From NCBI GenBank assembly GCA_003640385.1, contig RCAB01000066.1, positions 82,001 through 146,000 on the forward strand: a stretch of 64,000 nucleotides of DNA. Direction: 5' to 3'. This document shows, piece after piece, positions 12,560 through 27,100 of this stretch. Origin of the DNA: Setaria digitata. Its lineage: Eukaryota; Nematoda; Chromadorea; Rhabditida; Setariidae. The translations under genes were made by a program, and so were the position numbers. The number at the start of each line of letters is the position of its first letter. Within the stretch, counting starts at the first letter, position 1. A model generated the notes under the pieces. It was not told the origin of the DNA. It ran no database searches and saw only the letters and a list, made by a program, of their open reading frames with translations.

Positions 12560-15500
12560 TTAACTCTGAACTACTGAGGCAAATGCTTTCTTGACTTCTT
12601 CGCGTATTTTCTGTTCACCGAATCGGAAATCAGTAGCTATTTCGACGAATTTATCATGAATAATTAATTCAGGATTGATGAATTCAATTGAATCCTGAAA
12701 GAAAGAAGTTTCCGAATAGAAAAGAATACTTCGGACGTATCATAACTCATTGAAAATTATTAATTCACAATTTAATCGATTCATTTCATAATTTGATAGC
12801 ACTCAAATATTTTTATTTAATGTCAAATTTAAATATCATATTTTGATAATACTTAGAGTTTCTGTTTATATATATACATATAAGTGAAGAAATTATTTTT
12901 ATTTATTGAAATTTGTAAATAAATTTTTGTACAATTAAATATAGCTCTGCAGACGAGGAAATTCTAATCTAATTGATTAGCAAGATAACCTTTAACGGGA
13001 ATGGAATGCCGTTTCTTAACGCTTTAGCAAGTTGAGGACCAAAAAATGTTTTAGCAAGTGGAGCAAGTTGAGTAATCGAATTACTATTGATACCTTTTAT
13101 AGCACTTCGATGTAACCTGAAATTTAACTTGTTTTTAGGAATGAACACGAACAAGAAGAAGATAAACAATTTTATCAGTAGAATAATTGATGTATAAAAC
13201 AGTAGTTCAATTCTGCGACAAAATGACTGCCAACTTTTTTAAATTATAATTAGATACATATTTTTAAATGAAATAGATTTCTAGAACAAAAATTTTGCAA
13301 AAACAAACTTTAATTACCTGATATCAAATCGGTTAATTTTTAAAGCTGCAGCAATTCTTTGATTCTCAACAAGTAAGTGAAAATCTGCTTGAAGATCCGC
13401 CGTACTAACCATAATTTGCTTCTGTTTCTGACCTTTCCTTATATAAGTTAACACACGATCTATAATACATGTGTACAATGGATTTTACATTTTATCATCC
13501 ATTTTCATTCCGCAATATAATTTGGAATCAGTTAAAATTTTTCAGAAATAATTTCGATTTGAAACTAAAACTAGATTATTTTCAGAAATAAAAACCAGTC
13601 AAAATCAGTAAACTGAAAAAAATCAATTGAAATTATTTTAAATTCACAAACTCTTCAGATCAATTGAGCCAATATCTTTGGAAAGCCGAAATTCGGGAAT
13701 CTGATGGGGTAGCATCAGAAATAGAGATGATGAATTCGGATAATATGCGGCTATTTCCGGAATAAGCGTACCCAAGCACAAGGATGATACGAAATTATGA
13801 TTATCACTTTGCACACTATCACAGCTTGTTCGAACAATTGGCTTATATTGAGGTGGCAGAATAGTTTCATTAATCTGTTCATATAAAATGTTTATCGATT
13901 AATATTTATTTAAAGATTTTAAAATTTAAATTCAAAATTTCTCTCCTCATTTAACTACAATTTAAAATTAGTTTAATTACGGTCACAGGGAAAAAAGTAG
14001 CATAATTTTGAAAATTTATTTTTCCAATATTACCTCAATGTTCATACGATCATTTTGATAAGCATGATAAAGAAGTGAATTGAATAAATATTCTGAACCG
14101 TAGAAGTAAAGCATCCTGGACGAATTATTTCCAGTATGCATTGCAGGTGGATTGAACGGAGTTGGGCGAGAATCATCTTCATACCTGATTTCACCTCAAA
14201 ATTTCTACTAATTATCTAGTCAGTCAAATTATATCTCATTTAAAACATACTTTGAGAAGATTTTCTTTTGAAAAAGATTTTTCAAAATTAGCAAAAAACT
14301 TCAGAGCATGCTTCTTTTTTTTTCTTTGTGAAGTTGAGTAGTTTTTTTTTTTTTGTATTCTTTTTATTATAAAATTTCTGAATTAATATAAGATATTAAT
14401 TTCATGATTTACTAGCTATCATATTGCACTTGAACTGATCAGCAGGAATTTTAAAATGATTTTACTGGAACAGGATAATAACAAACCTCGTTGTTGTGTT
14501 TCGAAATAATCTGATGTAACAATTGGATCATGAATATTGCGATTGTCCATGTATAAACCATTAGTAAGGTGACGAAAAAGTTTGCTTACAATCATATTAT
14601 CAGCCAGATCAATAGAATGAAAATGATCAGTCAAATTTGTAAATGCTAAACGCTGCAAAAGCAAGAAAAAAAGGAATTTAACTTCTTCCTTTTTTCAATC
14701 AAATTATAGTTAAATTATCTTAATTTGATCTTAATTTGCATGTTTTCATCCCTTTTTTTTTCAACAGAATTTTTCAAAATATTTAGAAGCTTTATTTTGA
14801 AAAAAAAAGATGCAGGAAATTTCGTTTTGAGAAATTATTAAATTTTTTTTTTTTTTTTGTTTTAAGATTTCCATCCATGAAATATGATGAAACTGTCATT
14901 GAATTACAATATTTTATTCTATTTATTGCATTGCTAAGTTTATAACTTATCATTATTTATTCCATCAAGCTTGAATTTTTTTCATCTTATTGTCCAGAGA
15001 AGAATGAAATAAAAGGAAAAAAAATTACATGGAAAAGACGCGGTGAGCTATCTTCAATAATTCTTTGCAAGCTATTACAGAAAATATTCGGAATTTTATG
15101 CCTTATTACATCATTTATTCTTTCCTAAAATTGATACATAAGAATAAAATGTTAAGAGATTAATCTTATCACTGGTTGATTATTTTCGTCTTATTATTAA
15201 ACTTGATTGCATTTGCAAAAGATGCTCCTTTTATATAATGTATTTGATAGAGGAAGAAAAAAAAAATGATTTAAAATTCATTAGCACATTGAGGTAATTT
15301 ATTTTTTGAATGAAAAAATTGCTAAGATTTTTTTCATTGAAAAAATTTTTTTTGTTTGCATCGATTAATCGAATAAAATTTTTTTTAAATAATTTTTTAC
15401 TCTTTTTTTTCAAATAAATAAACTTTAAAATCTGAATTTAATGGAGAGATCTGAAGAAAATATACTTTTAAATGATGTTTGTTTTCGAACTTAAAAAATA

Positions 15501-17565
15501 ATAAAAAATAGAAACAAAAAGGATAAACTTTTATACTTCAATCATTTTCACGAAACCATTTAATGCACCGTTGGCACTGATGGAAAAATGACTGTAATGA
15601 ACAATAGTGGAACAACCAACAACCTGAAATAAAATTTCAAATGGCTGGAAAGACGAGAATTTTTTACTTGTCTTATTGCTATTTAAATAACATTCTGAAA
15701 TTTAAATTATACTTAAATTACCTTCACTTGCATTATACCGTTATGAGCTGTGTTAAATTTTGTCTGCAGCCGAATGCTCATTTGTCTTATATCACCCGTT
15801 ACGGAACCGGTTACCGGTATCAGTGCTACGGTACCCGCAAATCGGCCAGCTAAACTGAAATTATTTGACATTGAAATAAAATCATTTGAATTCCACTGTT
15901 TTTCATACCTCTTTTTTTCTTAAATATCTGAAATTTTTTATCATATGCTAAAAAATAAGTTGTAATATTTTTTGTTTTTGTTTTTCGCCTCCCTAAAATT
16001 AAGTTTTAAAAAGGTTAATGAATTAAAATAAAGTTTTATCCAAAATTAAAAGAATTATTGTATCATTAAGAATTTATAAGATAGGTCATTTTAAGATTTA
16101 TGTGATAAGCAAATTTTTAAAATTATTCCAAAAGGTACTTATAACTACTTTAATTAATTATAAGTGTAAAATTCGGCGATTTTGAGAAAGCAGTAATTGT
16201 TTAGAATCGTCAAATTAATATTGTAAAAATTACTGGTTTATAGTGAATAAACATATAAATGGATACAATCAAAACTAATCCCATCAATCTCTCGTTGAAG
16301 TTACTGATAATAATTTAAATAGAGAGAGACAAAATTATCACATCATATGATTAATAATGAATGAAATATTTGTAAAATTAAAAGTTTTACGCGATATCCA
16401 TCCGATCCATTTGGAAGATAACATAGGAAGGTGAGACAAATTCCAAAGATGTATACTGAGGAGGTGAATAACGGAGCACGTTAACATTGTATAATTGAAC
16501 TCGTCCGCTTACACCTAAATATTTAAGAGAATTAATATTCATTTTAAATTTAACAAATTTATATCTCAAAGGAAAAAAAAAAAAGGTATAAAAAATGAAT
16601 GTGAAAAAAATTGGTATTGTAAAATTATTCGTTAAAAAGATAGGAATTAATGAAAATGAAACTTTTACCTTGCTCAGAAAAGGAATGAAAAATTTGAAAA
16701 CCACTTAGTCGTGAAATTTCTTCATTTAAAATTTTCACCCCAATCATTTTCACATGTTCCGCACCATACTTTGTTAATCGAATTTTTACCGCTGGCCAAC
16801 CTAAATTTTAATGTTGGAAGCTTTAGGAAGAAAAAAATCAAAAATAATAGAACTTGTGAAAAATAAAAAATTTGGAGCCAGAAAGGAATTTAACGACGAA
16901 AACGAAATTTAATTTTAAAGTCACACCTAGAACCTTGAATTAATTCAAAAGTAATGAAAGTGAATAATTGCTCTGTGCAATTTATTTGAATTTTACTGAC
17001 AGAAAACTGTGATTTCGCTCTTTTTTCATTTCTAAAAAATCTATTATTCCAGTTTCTTGTTATTAAAAAAGGTCAATTTGAATTTGGTGCACAAAATATT
17101 TATAATTCTATACGAGAAACTACCGAACTCGCAAACTTCAATAGAAAATTTTCGAAGAATCATTTTCTGAAAATAAAATTTGACGAAAATAGAATTATAA
17201 ATACTATAGCTGTTTGATTTTATGTAGAAGGAAAAAATAATAATAAATTATTTGAGTTGTAATAATAAATCGAAAAAAGATTAGTAATTTCGAATAATAT
17301 ATTATGAGTGATTAATAAATCAAAAAAATTGTTAATAATTTCTTTTTTTTTGAGTGATATATATTTTGATCGGGAATAATTGCCTACTATTCATTTCTAT
17401 CTCGTCTCATAACTTTGAAAAACAATATGAACAAAAAGAGAATTTTCCTTTTAATAATATTGCTTTTTTCTTTTTTTTGGAAAGAAAGAAACATTTTAAG
17501 TTGTCAAAATTTTATCAAAAAAAGTCTTCGCTATCACTTTTTTTTTTGTTTATTTCAAAAGAAAA

Positions 17566-17614
<49 letters not shown>

Positions 17615-17728
17615 ACCTGGTGCATTATTCCATTTTGAAGGCTTTTCGAAGACAATACGACTTTCCGTAATTAATACAAGAAAAAATCCTACCAACTGAA
17701 GGATTATAGACGAATAATAATAAACCAT
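12560..17728 (-). CDS. Secreted BPI/LBP-family lipid-binding protein
   Basis: The family (bactericidal permeability-increasing protein, LPS-binding protein, CETP, PLTP) binds lipids or lipopolysaccharide in a two-barrel boomerang fold. Twelve exons, listed 5' to 3' on the minus strand, close exactly to 545 codons plus stop: 17617-17728, 16669-16800, 16391-16514, 15722-15854, 15537-15623, 15029-15124, 14487-14652, 14034-14194, 13652-13874, 13318-13459, 12990-13116, 12560-12694. The N-terminus has a hydrophobic signal segment (SSIILQLVGFFLVLIT), then GWPAVKIRLTKYGAEHVK, the usual start of the first barrel. C171 and C212 sit about 40 residues apart, as in the conserved disulfide of the family. 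The C-terminal barrel includes ITQLAPLAKTFFGPQLAKAL. Ligand is unknown; antibacterial activity should not be assumed. Nematodes carry several members. Confidence 0.88.
17571..17611. repeat. 41-base poly(A) run
   Basis: An uninterrupted A41 lies in the first intron of the BPI-like gene, four bases inside its donor site (donor GT at 17615-17616 on the minus strand). Its length is likely to vary and to be error-prone in assembly. Confidence 0.9.
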
Positions 17729-17979
17729 AAGGAAAAATGGTCCCTTTTTTCTCCGGATTTTTCGTGTTGAATGAGCACCAAAATGATTGTAAACTACAAT
17801 TAAACGTATGTCGTTTTCTGTTAATTCCTTTAATAGATATTAAAAAAAAAAAGAAAAAAAAAAAAAAAAAAAAGAAAAGGAAAAAAAAAAATGGAATAAA
17901 ATGAGCTGAGTGGTTTTACTCTTTGATGATGTAGCGATGAATACTGACGACAATAAGACATGTGAATTTGACTACATCA

Positions 17980-18146
17980 GCATGATGATAATAGTAATGA
18001 CGATGATGATAATGATGATAATAGTAATGATGATGTTAAACCTTTCTCGATCCTATTGTTATCAATGTTACCGTTATCGTTGTGGGCTGTTGTTATTGTT
18101 ATCGTTGCTGTTATTGTTGTTCTTATTATTGTTCGTGTTATTCTGG
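17980..18146. repeat. Degenerate trinucleotide field (GAT/AAT then GTT/ATT units)
   Basis: A run of gatgataatagtaatg-type units (about 17980-18037) is followed by a run of gttattgttatcgttg-type units (about 18056-18146). Long open frames here on both strands are products of the repeat period, not genes. Confidence 0.8.
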
Positions 18147-19189
18147 TATTGAGCGCCACCTTTTCGTACGTCGTAAGAAGTTTTCTTGTTGTTCATCATT
18201 CTCCGAAAACTTTTCAAACATTTAAGATCCGGCAGTTCTCTCATTTCCTGCTGTGTCAAAGTCTTCCGCTATCCCATCTATATACGTGGACACCATTATC
18301 GTCTTTTTCAAAACGAGAGCAGATTTGAAAAGATTAATGATTTCTTATACCATATCATGGATTATCCATGGAAATGATGATGGCTCATTTAACGATTAAA
18401 CTTATTCCTTACCATTCATATTATATTAATTGTGCTATTATCATTATTGCAATCTTAATCTTTTGCAATTTTATGGATAATCTTGAATGAGGGTGTCAAA
18501 ATGCTGCATATGCTGAACAATACATCATACCAATTATAAATCAAAATAATTCACTCATATTTTAGTGAGCTATTTTATCACTGTTAATAAATAAATATAG
18601 TTAGCTTTAATTCCATACAATGATGCAGCTTATCATATCAGTTCCAAAATGATTAGAATGTAAAAGTGGGACAAGCCTTTTTTTTTTTTCGGCTGGAGGA
18701 TTTATACATGCCTAAAGGAAAACACATAGCAATATCATAATATTACATCTTTATCACTGTTATCTTGTCAATAATCAGTCGTAACTGATTTAATTGTTTT
18801 TAAAATAAGCAAATTGCCCATTAATTCATGAAATTTAGTTCCACCCTTTCCACTTCTCTAGTAAGAATTTTTATGACAAAATATAACTAAACGAATGGAT
18901 TCAAAAGTTCTAATAATATATCATATCATAATGCCTGTCCTCATAAACTCATTTATAAGTGAACAAATGTATATATATATATATTTGAATTTTTCATTTT
19001 ACATTTTAAATTTAGGTCAAATAAAGGTCAATTTTAAAGATGAAATAAGAACAATGAAAGTGTTTTTCCCTCTTTCCTTTTCTTAGTACAACATATACAT
19101 CAGTAAGGGAAGTTCATTAATATAAAAAAAAAGCATCAACACTTTTCTAATTTGCTATATTCACATGTTTATCATACTCTTGTTGTATG

Positions 19190-19235
19190 GGTGTGTGTGT
19201 CTGTGTGTGTGTCTGCGTGTGTGTGTCTGTGTGTA
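19190..19235. repeat. TG microsatellite with C interruptions
   Basis: About 46 bases of alternating G and T broken by regularly spaced C (gtgtgtctgtgtgtg pattern), upstream of the myosin gene. Confidence 0.9.
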
Positions 19236-21081
19236 TTTATTGTTTGGATCAAACAAATCATTTAATCATTCTGTTAATTAGCTATTAGCCAAAATTTACA
19301 CTGTTTTCCGGGAAGTGGATGAAGCATAGAGTGAATTCCTGTGATCCATCCAGTAATAACACTTGAAACTTCATTTCATTTTGTGTATGTCTGTGTGTGT
19401 TTGCAATTTCTTCTTTTTTTTTTTTTTTCTAATATTCATTTGTTTCAAGTATATTAAAAGGACGAGATTGCAAGGAGAGAACTGAGGAAGTGAAAGGATT
19501 AATTAACCTGACAAACTTGTCTAAACTTGCACTTCAAAATGAGTTTCAAAATTCTTTCAAAAGAAAAGAGAGAGAAAAAAAAAAGAAAAAAAACGAATTT
19601 TCGCATCCTCTTGAGTACCAAATGGACAATTTTTCCGGCACAACGACGAATTGTTCCACAAAAAGCGTCATTTGCTACTAGGATATATACGTCTTCGTCA
19701 CTTTCACCTCTCTTTTTCCCGTTTCCCCGCACTCCCGCTGTATCCCATAGTCTTTCTGCCTTATTTTTACAAGAAAAAAAAAAAGAAAAAAAAAAAAAAG
19801 TGGCGAACTAATAGACTATAATATTGAGATAGATCCTCTGTTCTAGAATCAATCTATTCGAGCAGTTGCTTACTATTGTTCTCTTTAAAATTAAGCCAAG
19901 CATTACAAGGATGTTATTCTTTTACATATTATTCCTTATGAAAGCTTATCTAAAATAATCATTAGTTTTCCTTTAATTGATAAATGATAATTACTTCCTT
20001 AATTGCTAAATAATTTCACACAGATATCTAATAATGGTAGTTGATTCTTTCATAATTGTTAAAAATAGTAATATTATTTAACCGATGATGAAATCTGGCA
20101 CTGATAGTTAACTTTTTCTGATAATAATGCTTCCGTAATTTAGGGATAATCTAATCAAAATCCTCGACCTAAGTAATTTTTATCAATGTATTCGTCATCC
20201 TATTGAAATCAATGTTCTTTTCTTTCAATTTCACAAATTATTAAAATAAAGTGTATGTTTTATTTTAATAATTTGATATTTCGTATTGGAATTGTGATAA
20301 TTATTAGACAATTACAACTGCAAACTTCTCACCAGAGCTACTAATTAATTAGGCAGTTGTCTTTTAAGATGATACCTGTCAGAAGATTAAATTTATCACC
20401 TTTGGTAATCTATGGGAGACATATGATACTAATTTTTTTTTCTGTTATATAATTTTACGCTCTCATCAAATATTTTCATTAAAATTAATCAAATTTTGTT
20501 TTTGTTTTTAGACCAATATCAGAAATGATAATTTAGTTCTTCCAGGAGAATAGTTAAATTTATCGTCACCTCTGCCCAAATTTTGTCCCAGTTCATAAAT
20601 GAAATTTAAACTAAAAATCAAAAATCATTTAGTCTTATTTGAACAAACTCAGGCTTTATCCTTTTTTCCACCAATTATTCCGCTTTTCCGATCTCCAAGA
20701 TAAAAACTTTGTTTTTTAACTAGCAAAATTTTAAACATCTTATTGCATATTTTTCGTTATTTCAAGAAAGACATATTTATTTTTGTTTAAATCTCACAAA
20801 ATTTCAATTCAATTTCATCTGTTTAAAAATTACTTCTCTATAGTTGCTGAATTTAAAAACAAAGAAAAAAAAACTTTAAAAAACACCTATAATAAAATAT
20901 TTTAAAAAATACAGTTCGAAAGCAAAAACCTTTGCGATTTTCAAATTTGCTTCATCAACAAATCGTTCAAAAAAATTGTTTTTTCTGAAAACTATTTATT
21001 TATTTATTTATTTTTTTGATTTTTTTATAGAATCCTGTGTAACCTTCTATTTTAAGGTTTTATCTGCTACGCTTAATTTTC

Positions 21082-21083
21082 AG
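21082..21083 (+). promoter_or_regulatory. Candidate trans-splice (SL) acceptor for the myosin mRNA
   Basis: The sequence ttaattttcag ends at 21083, 62 bases before the proposed start codon. Nematode mRNAs commonly receive a spliced leader at such sites. It could instead be an ordinary cis acceptor. Confidence 0.4.
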
Positions 21084-21145
21084 TACATAGTTATCACACA
21101 TCCGTTGTACATTAATATTATATCATATCAACTACCATATCCTGA

Positions 21146-24100
21146 ATGCAATCAATGGCGCTTAGGTTAATTTATTTATTTATTTATTTCCATGAAATGA
21201 AAGTGTGTATAAATGTGCTGATAAAAAGAAAAAATAGTTTTTTAAATTGAATTTCAAGCTCTTTTTTTTCTTTGGCCAGTATATATTTTTGAAGTTTTTT
21301 TCTTTTACTTTTTATTAGAGTTTTAAAACTTAAAATTAATCTGTCTAAACTAATCAGATGCTATTTGATTTGTTGGTATCGAAATGGGAGAAAAAAAAAA
21401 AAAGCTGCCTTTAATTTGCTGTAAATTAGCTAGTTCTTTTTTGTGTGTGTGTGTGTGTATGTTTTTTCTACACGTAATATCTAGTTTAAAAAAATTGAAA
21501 AAATTTTGGGACAAAAATTTAATTTTCAATTGTTTTCTCCCCACTTCACTACTTGAAAACGTAAAAAATTTGAAAAAGTTTTGAAAGAAAAAATTTTAAA
21601 TTTCATTTCCTTTTTTCTTTTTTCATTTTACTGCTAAAAAGCATTTGAAATTCAAAAAATATTAGATTGAATAAAAATTTGTAACATGCTTTTTATTACT
21701 TTACAATATAATGCACATTTCAGATTTCTTGAAGTGCCACCAGCAAGTTGTGTATCATCGAGTGATTTTGAGAAGACTGTCTGGATAACCGATCCTGATG
21801 TTGTCTATCGTCTTGCAACAATTATCAATGAACAAAATGATATTATCACTGTTAGCTTCCGTGATGAAAGTGGTCGCATTGAAAAGGTCAATCATTTTTC
21901 TTAGCCCATATTTTATTTTGCTTTCTCTGGAATAATAAAAGAGTGAAATTGTTAATTAAAAATTTTCAACCGTAAAATATATATATATATATATATATGT
22001 ACATTTCATTTTGTTTATTTTTCATTGTAATTGTAATTTTGTTTTTTCTTTTTTTTTTTCTTTTTTAAGCGTATTTTACCAAAATCAGAAGTGAAACCAT
22101 CATGCGTATCATATTTTGTGGAAGATATGTGTAATCTAAATGAATTAAATGATGCATCAGTTCTTGAAGCCATCCGTTCACGTTACGAAGCGCAACTTAT
22201 TCATGTATTCCTACCTTTTCTCTTTTTCTGACAAAATCTAGCAATATTTTAATTTGATCATGAAGAAATTTTTTAAATTTTCAAAAAAAAGAAAAAAAAC
22301 TGTATTTATTATAATTTTAATATTTTCTCACCTACTTTTTTCTTTTTTTTTTTTTCTTTTTTCTTAAATATCACATATTAGTTTTGAATGATAAATTTAA
22401 ACAATTTTATAGACTTATTCGGGTCTTTTTTGTCTTGTTGTTAATCCATGGAAGAATATTTCAATTTATACAAAAGAAATAATGCAAATTTATATGCGTA
22501 GCACTGATAAAGATAATAATTTACCTCCTCACGTGTATGCCGTTGCTCAAGCTGCATATGACGGCCTTCTAAGTGGCAATAATCAGTCTATCTTAATAAC
22601 GTAAGTTTCTTATCTAATCCTTATGTTACAGTAATTACGAAGTTGTTCAAAATAATATCATACCCAATTTAAAATCTTTCTCCATCGATGCTGAGCTATT
22701 TACGTAACCATCAAACTTCAATGAAGCCTAAAAATTTTATCCGAAAAGTCAAATTAGATCTTTACCAGTTACAATCAAACTATTGATCCTTTTTTTGAAA
22801 AAGGAATTAAATTCTGATACAGGATACAAGCTTTATCAGATATTCTTCTTCTTTTCTTTTTTTTGATCATCATTATCATATGATAGCCAATCAAAAAAAG
22901 TTTTGATGAGAAAATACAAAATTTCGGTTTTTACCGTACAAAATTCTTCGCAAAATGTCATATGAAGTAACAACATGAATAAATGAATTTTGAACAAGTA
23001 AATCTAATTAATTGTTAGAATAAAAAAGAACAGCTGCTAAAGCAAATTGAATCCAGATGAATCAGATTTTTTTACACTAAATTAAGATTAAAGAAATATC
23101 ATTTCCAGACAGATTAGATTTTGTTGATAATTGTATAATTGATGCAAAAACTATGCTAATGGAAATTCTATTGCAAATTCAAATTAATATAAGGGAATTA
23201 CATTTCAAAAAAAAAAAAAAAAAAAAAAAAAAGAAAGAACAAAAATTGCAACTCCACAAGAATAACGGGAAATATTGGAAAAAACAAACAAACAAACAAA
23301 CAAACAATTAATTATTGAAATTATGTCATGCAAAAGGAAAATTTTAAGAAATGCATGCACTAATATGCTAAATTCTAGGGGTGAAAGTGGCGCAGGTAAA
23401 ACTGTGAACACAAAACGAATTATTGAATATTTGGGAGCAGTAACCGAACAGCGTAGTGATATTCCGATATCTGATGGCATCGATAAACGGCTTACTGCTG
23501 CCGGAATTGTTATTGAAGCATTTGCTAATGCATCAACGATTCATAACAGTAACAGCTCACGACTGGTATTACATATTTAGCAATTATTTTTGCAGTATTT
23601 ATTGAAATAATTTGAAATTAAAAGAAATATTTTGGAAAAAAAAAAATTTCAATCAGTTAAAACGATTCAATTAATGCAAATTTCGATTGCCAAAATTGGA
23701 ATATGTTAATCGATAAGATGGATATAGATTTGAGATAAATTATCATCGAGATTTTCCTCCATTAGTCATTTAATTTCCAGTCCCACTGTTGTGATATTTT
23801 GTTTTACTTATAGGGAAAATTTATCCGAATGGACTATGGTGATGATATGGTAATGAAAGGAGCTCAAATTCAATCATGTATGATATTTTATATCAATTAT
23901 TTGATAATCTATGAAATAGATTGAAAGAATTGAACAAAAAGTTGATGCTCAACCTTTGACCTTGCCTTAGAACGTTTTCGATTCCTTTTATAAAAAAGCT
24001 AGCACTTTTAATTCATTTTTTTTTTTTTTTTTCTTTTTCGCTATTCCACTCCTTGATGTTCACAAAAAATTCAAAGAATCATTGGTGATTTTCATTTTTA

Positions 24101-27100
24101 GAAAATGTCATGCAAATTTAATTTGTTCATCTCTTTTATCGGACAGATTTGTTGGAAAAATCTCGTGTTGTGAAGCAAAATAACGACGATCGGAATTTTC
24201 ATGTTTTTTATCAGTTGTTATCAGATGGTTTCGATAAGGATTTACGTTACTCGTTTGGACTAGGACAGAAAGCTGATGCATACAGATTTTTGAATCAAGG
24301 TGGTAAAACTACGGATCCGGAAATCGATGACGTTCAGGGTGCTACCGATACACTGGTAAGCTGCAGTGAAATGGAATAAAATATTTGTTTCAAAATTTTT
24401 TACTTATGTTTTATGTGTAACATTGGTAATCGTTAGAAAAATAGTAATAAATTCATTTTTAATTAAATAATTTAACACATTGTAAGACTAATAAGTATTT
24501 AAAAGAAAAAAAAATTCAAATTTTTTAATTACAGCATGCATTGGAAATAATTAAATTCACCAAACATGAAATTAGAGAAATTTTTGAAGTAGTCGCCGCT
24601 TGTATCCTTCTTGGTGAAATAAAATTTACTGAAAGAAGTGGTCTTGATATCACTTATGTTAATGGTTCTAAAGGTAAATTTGCTTCCGATAAGTGCATCT
24701 TTAAAATTAGATTATTGGTAAATTCTCATAAATTTTCCAATTTTATTTTTCCAAATTTATTCTCCAATTTTTTTTTAATTTATTATCTTCTGCTTATCTT
24801 ATTTTTTTTTATCTCTTTCTTTTTCCTTTTCCTTAATTCATTTGATTTATTTGATTTATTCTACTATTCAAATGATTTCCAATTTCTAATTCTAATTTGC
24901 AAATTTTAATTTGTTTATTCCAAAGAAAATGGGAAATTTCCAAACTTATTCATTAAAAATTCATTTCATATTTTGATTTCTCCAATTTTATTCGTTGAAA
25001 AAATTTAACTTTTTTCCTATTTTATTCGTTTACTTCTTCAAGCTGTTATTAGATTTTAAACTGTGATATTTATTGCAGAAGTTGAAGCTGCATGTCGTAT
25101 TCTTGGTGTTAAAACAAACAACCTAATTGATGCTATAACACAACCATCAATAAAAGTTAATGATGTAGTCATTCGGAAAAGTCAAAATCTAACAAAGGTT
25201 TCATAATTAATAATTAGTATTAATTTTATTGCATTACATTTTTTGCTTAACTATGCTACTGAAAAAAAGTCGCTAAATTTCTCTGCAATTTTTGAAAAAA
25301 TTTCTTCCTGAAACTAATTTAATTTTCCAACCGACCGCCCCTTATTCAAGAAAAGTTAATACTTGACAACTTTTCTTTCCTTTTAAACTTTGCAATTTGA
25401 AAGTTATTGTTTTAAAATTTTAAAACTGTAACTTTTTTTTCCAGACTTTAAGTTCACTCTCTAGCTTATGTAAAACTATCTATGAACGTTTGTTCAACTG
25501 GATCCTATCACGATGTAATTCAACACTAAGTGAAACATTTCATCGTAAGTGTTTTTATTTTTATTTTTTTCTATTCGTTGAGCGTTCAGAGATACCGGAA
25601 AAAAAAAGATTTCCTGAAATAAATCCACATCAGCTTTGTCATATTTTGAATTTTACTCATCCTAAGTTACTTATTTACTGAAATTAATTATTCAGCGAGT
25701 AAATCAATGCGAACTTATTACATCGGTGTGCTCGATATTGCTGGCTTTGAAATCACTAAAGTAAGAGAATATCATAACATCTTATTACTTTGTAACAGTT
25801 ATCAAATTGCTCTCGTTTCACAAAAATTTTATCAAAATTTCTTCAGATTTATATCAAATATATCAGGTTTCTGGACACAAAATATTGAAATTTTAGACTT
25901 CATCAAAAATTCTCGGCTCTGAAATTTCAAGAGCCTAAAATATGTTAATGTTAATACTAGTTAATAATTTTCAGTAAATTGACAAAATGAAATTTATCCC
26001 TGAAAATTTCATTTATTTATGATATTCTTTCTTTTCATATTCTCGTAAAAATCACCGATTTCCAAATCAATTAAGCCGAATTTTAATTCAGATAAATGCC
26101 AAATAAAAATGGGGATTGAACAAAAAAATATAATCATTTAAAGTTTTAGTTAAGGCACATGGATGTCAAAAACAGGTGCAATTTTTTTTTTTTTTGAAAA
26201 ATAACTCATATTGTTAGTTTATTTAATTTTCTTCTATTAAATTTCTTTTAACAATTATCAATTATGCTTATCACTATTTCAATTTTAAAGCATTACTTAT
26301 TGTAGATGAATAGCTTTGAGCAATTTTGCATCAATTATACAAATGAAAAATTGCAACAGTTTTTCAACGATTTTATGTTTATACGAGAGCAACAGGAATA
26401 TTTAAATGAGGGAATTGATTGGAAATACGTTGATTATGGTATTGATATGCAAAATACTATCGAACTCATTGAAAAGGTTTCCTTTTTTTTTTCTAAAAAA
26501 TTTACATAGCTTGTTAAAATTTATACAAATAGTTTAAAATTCACAATTGTGATTTACATAAAGCACAGATAGTGAAATATCAGAATAATTTTATTCATTT
26601 AAAATTCCTTCTTTACTTGCGCGCATGTATTTTTGTAAATTTGAATAATTTTTTCTGCAAAATTTAATACTTTAGAAATTAAAATTTTATTCTAGCCATT
26701 AGGATTACTTTCGCTATTGCAAGAAGAATGCCTTGTACCAAATGGCAATGATCAATCGTTACTTGAAAAGCTTCTAACAACAAATTCTAACAATCCTGTT
26801 TTTTCTCGCTCACGACAATCGGCTAGGTTACTACTAAAATTATTGTTAATTCACTATAAATTTTAAATGCAAAAGAAAAATTCATGGCAGTTAATTAGAT
26901 GAATCAATTACAATTCTGTATCTGTTTTTTTTTTTTTGGCAAAATAAAAGTTTTGTTTTTTGCTGAAAAATGAAGATATTCGAAGTGAAAAATAGTGTAA
27001 ATTTTACATTTGAAATTTTTTTATAATTAAAAATTTCTTTTTTTTTTTTTTGCTTGTTTTAGGCATACAACAGTATCACACTTTTCAATAGCACATTATG

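Larger units (their letters stand above)
17729..21145. other. Divergent intergenic region, BPI-like / myosin
   Basis: About 3.4 kb between the starts of two genes reading apart, so it should contain both promoters. No exon is supported. It carries poly(A) runs near 17850-17890, a trinucleotide field at about 17980-18146 and a TG microsatellite at 19190-19235. I see no recognisable core promoter element. Confidence 0.5.

Noticed and set aside
17910..18328. Several overlapping frames on both strands, with Met/Ile- or Asn/Thr-rich products
   Set aside because: Products of the GAT/GTT trinucleotide repeats.
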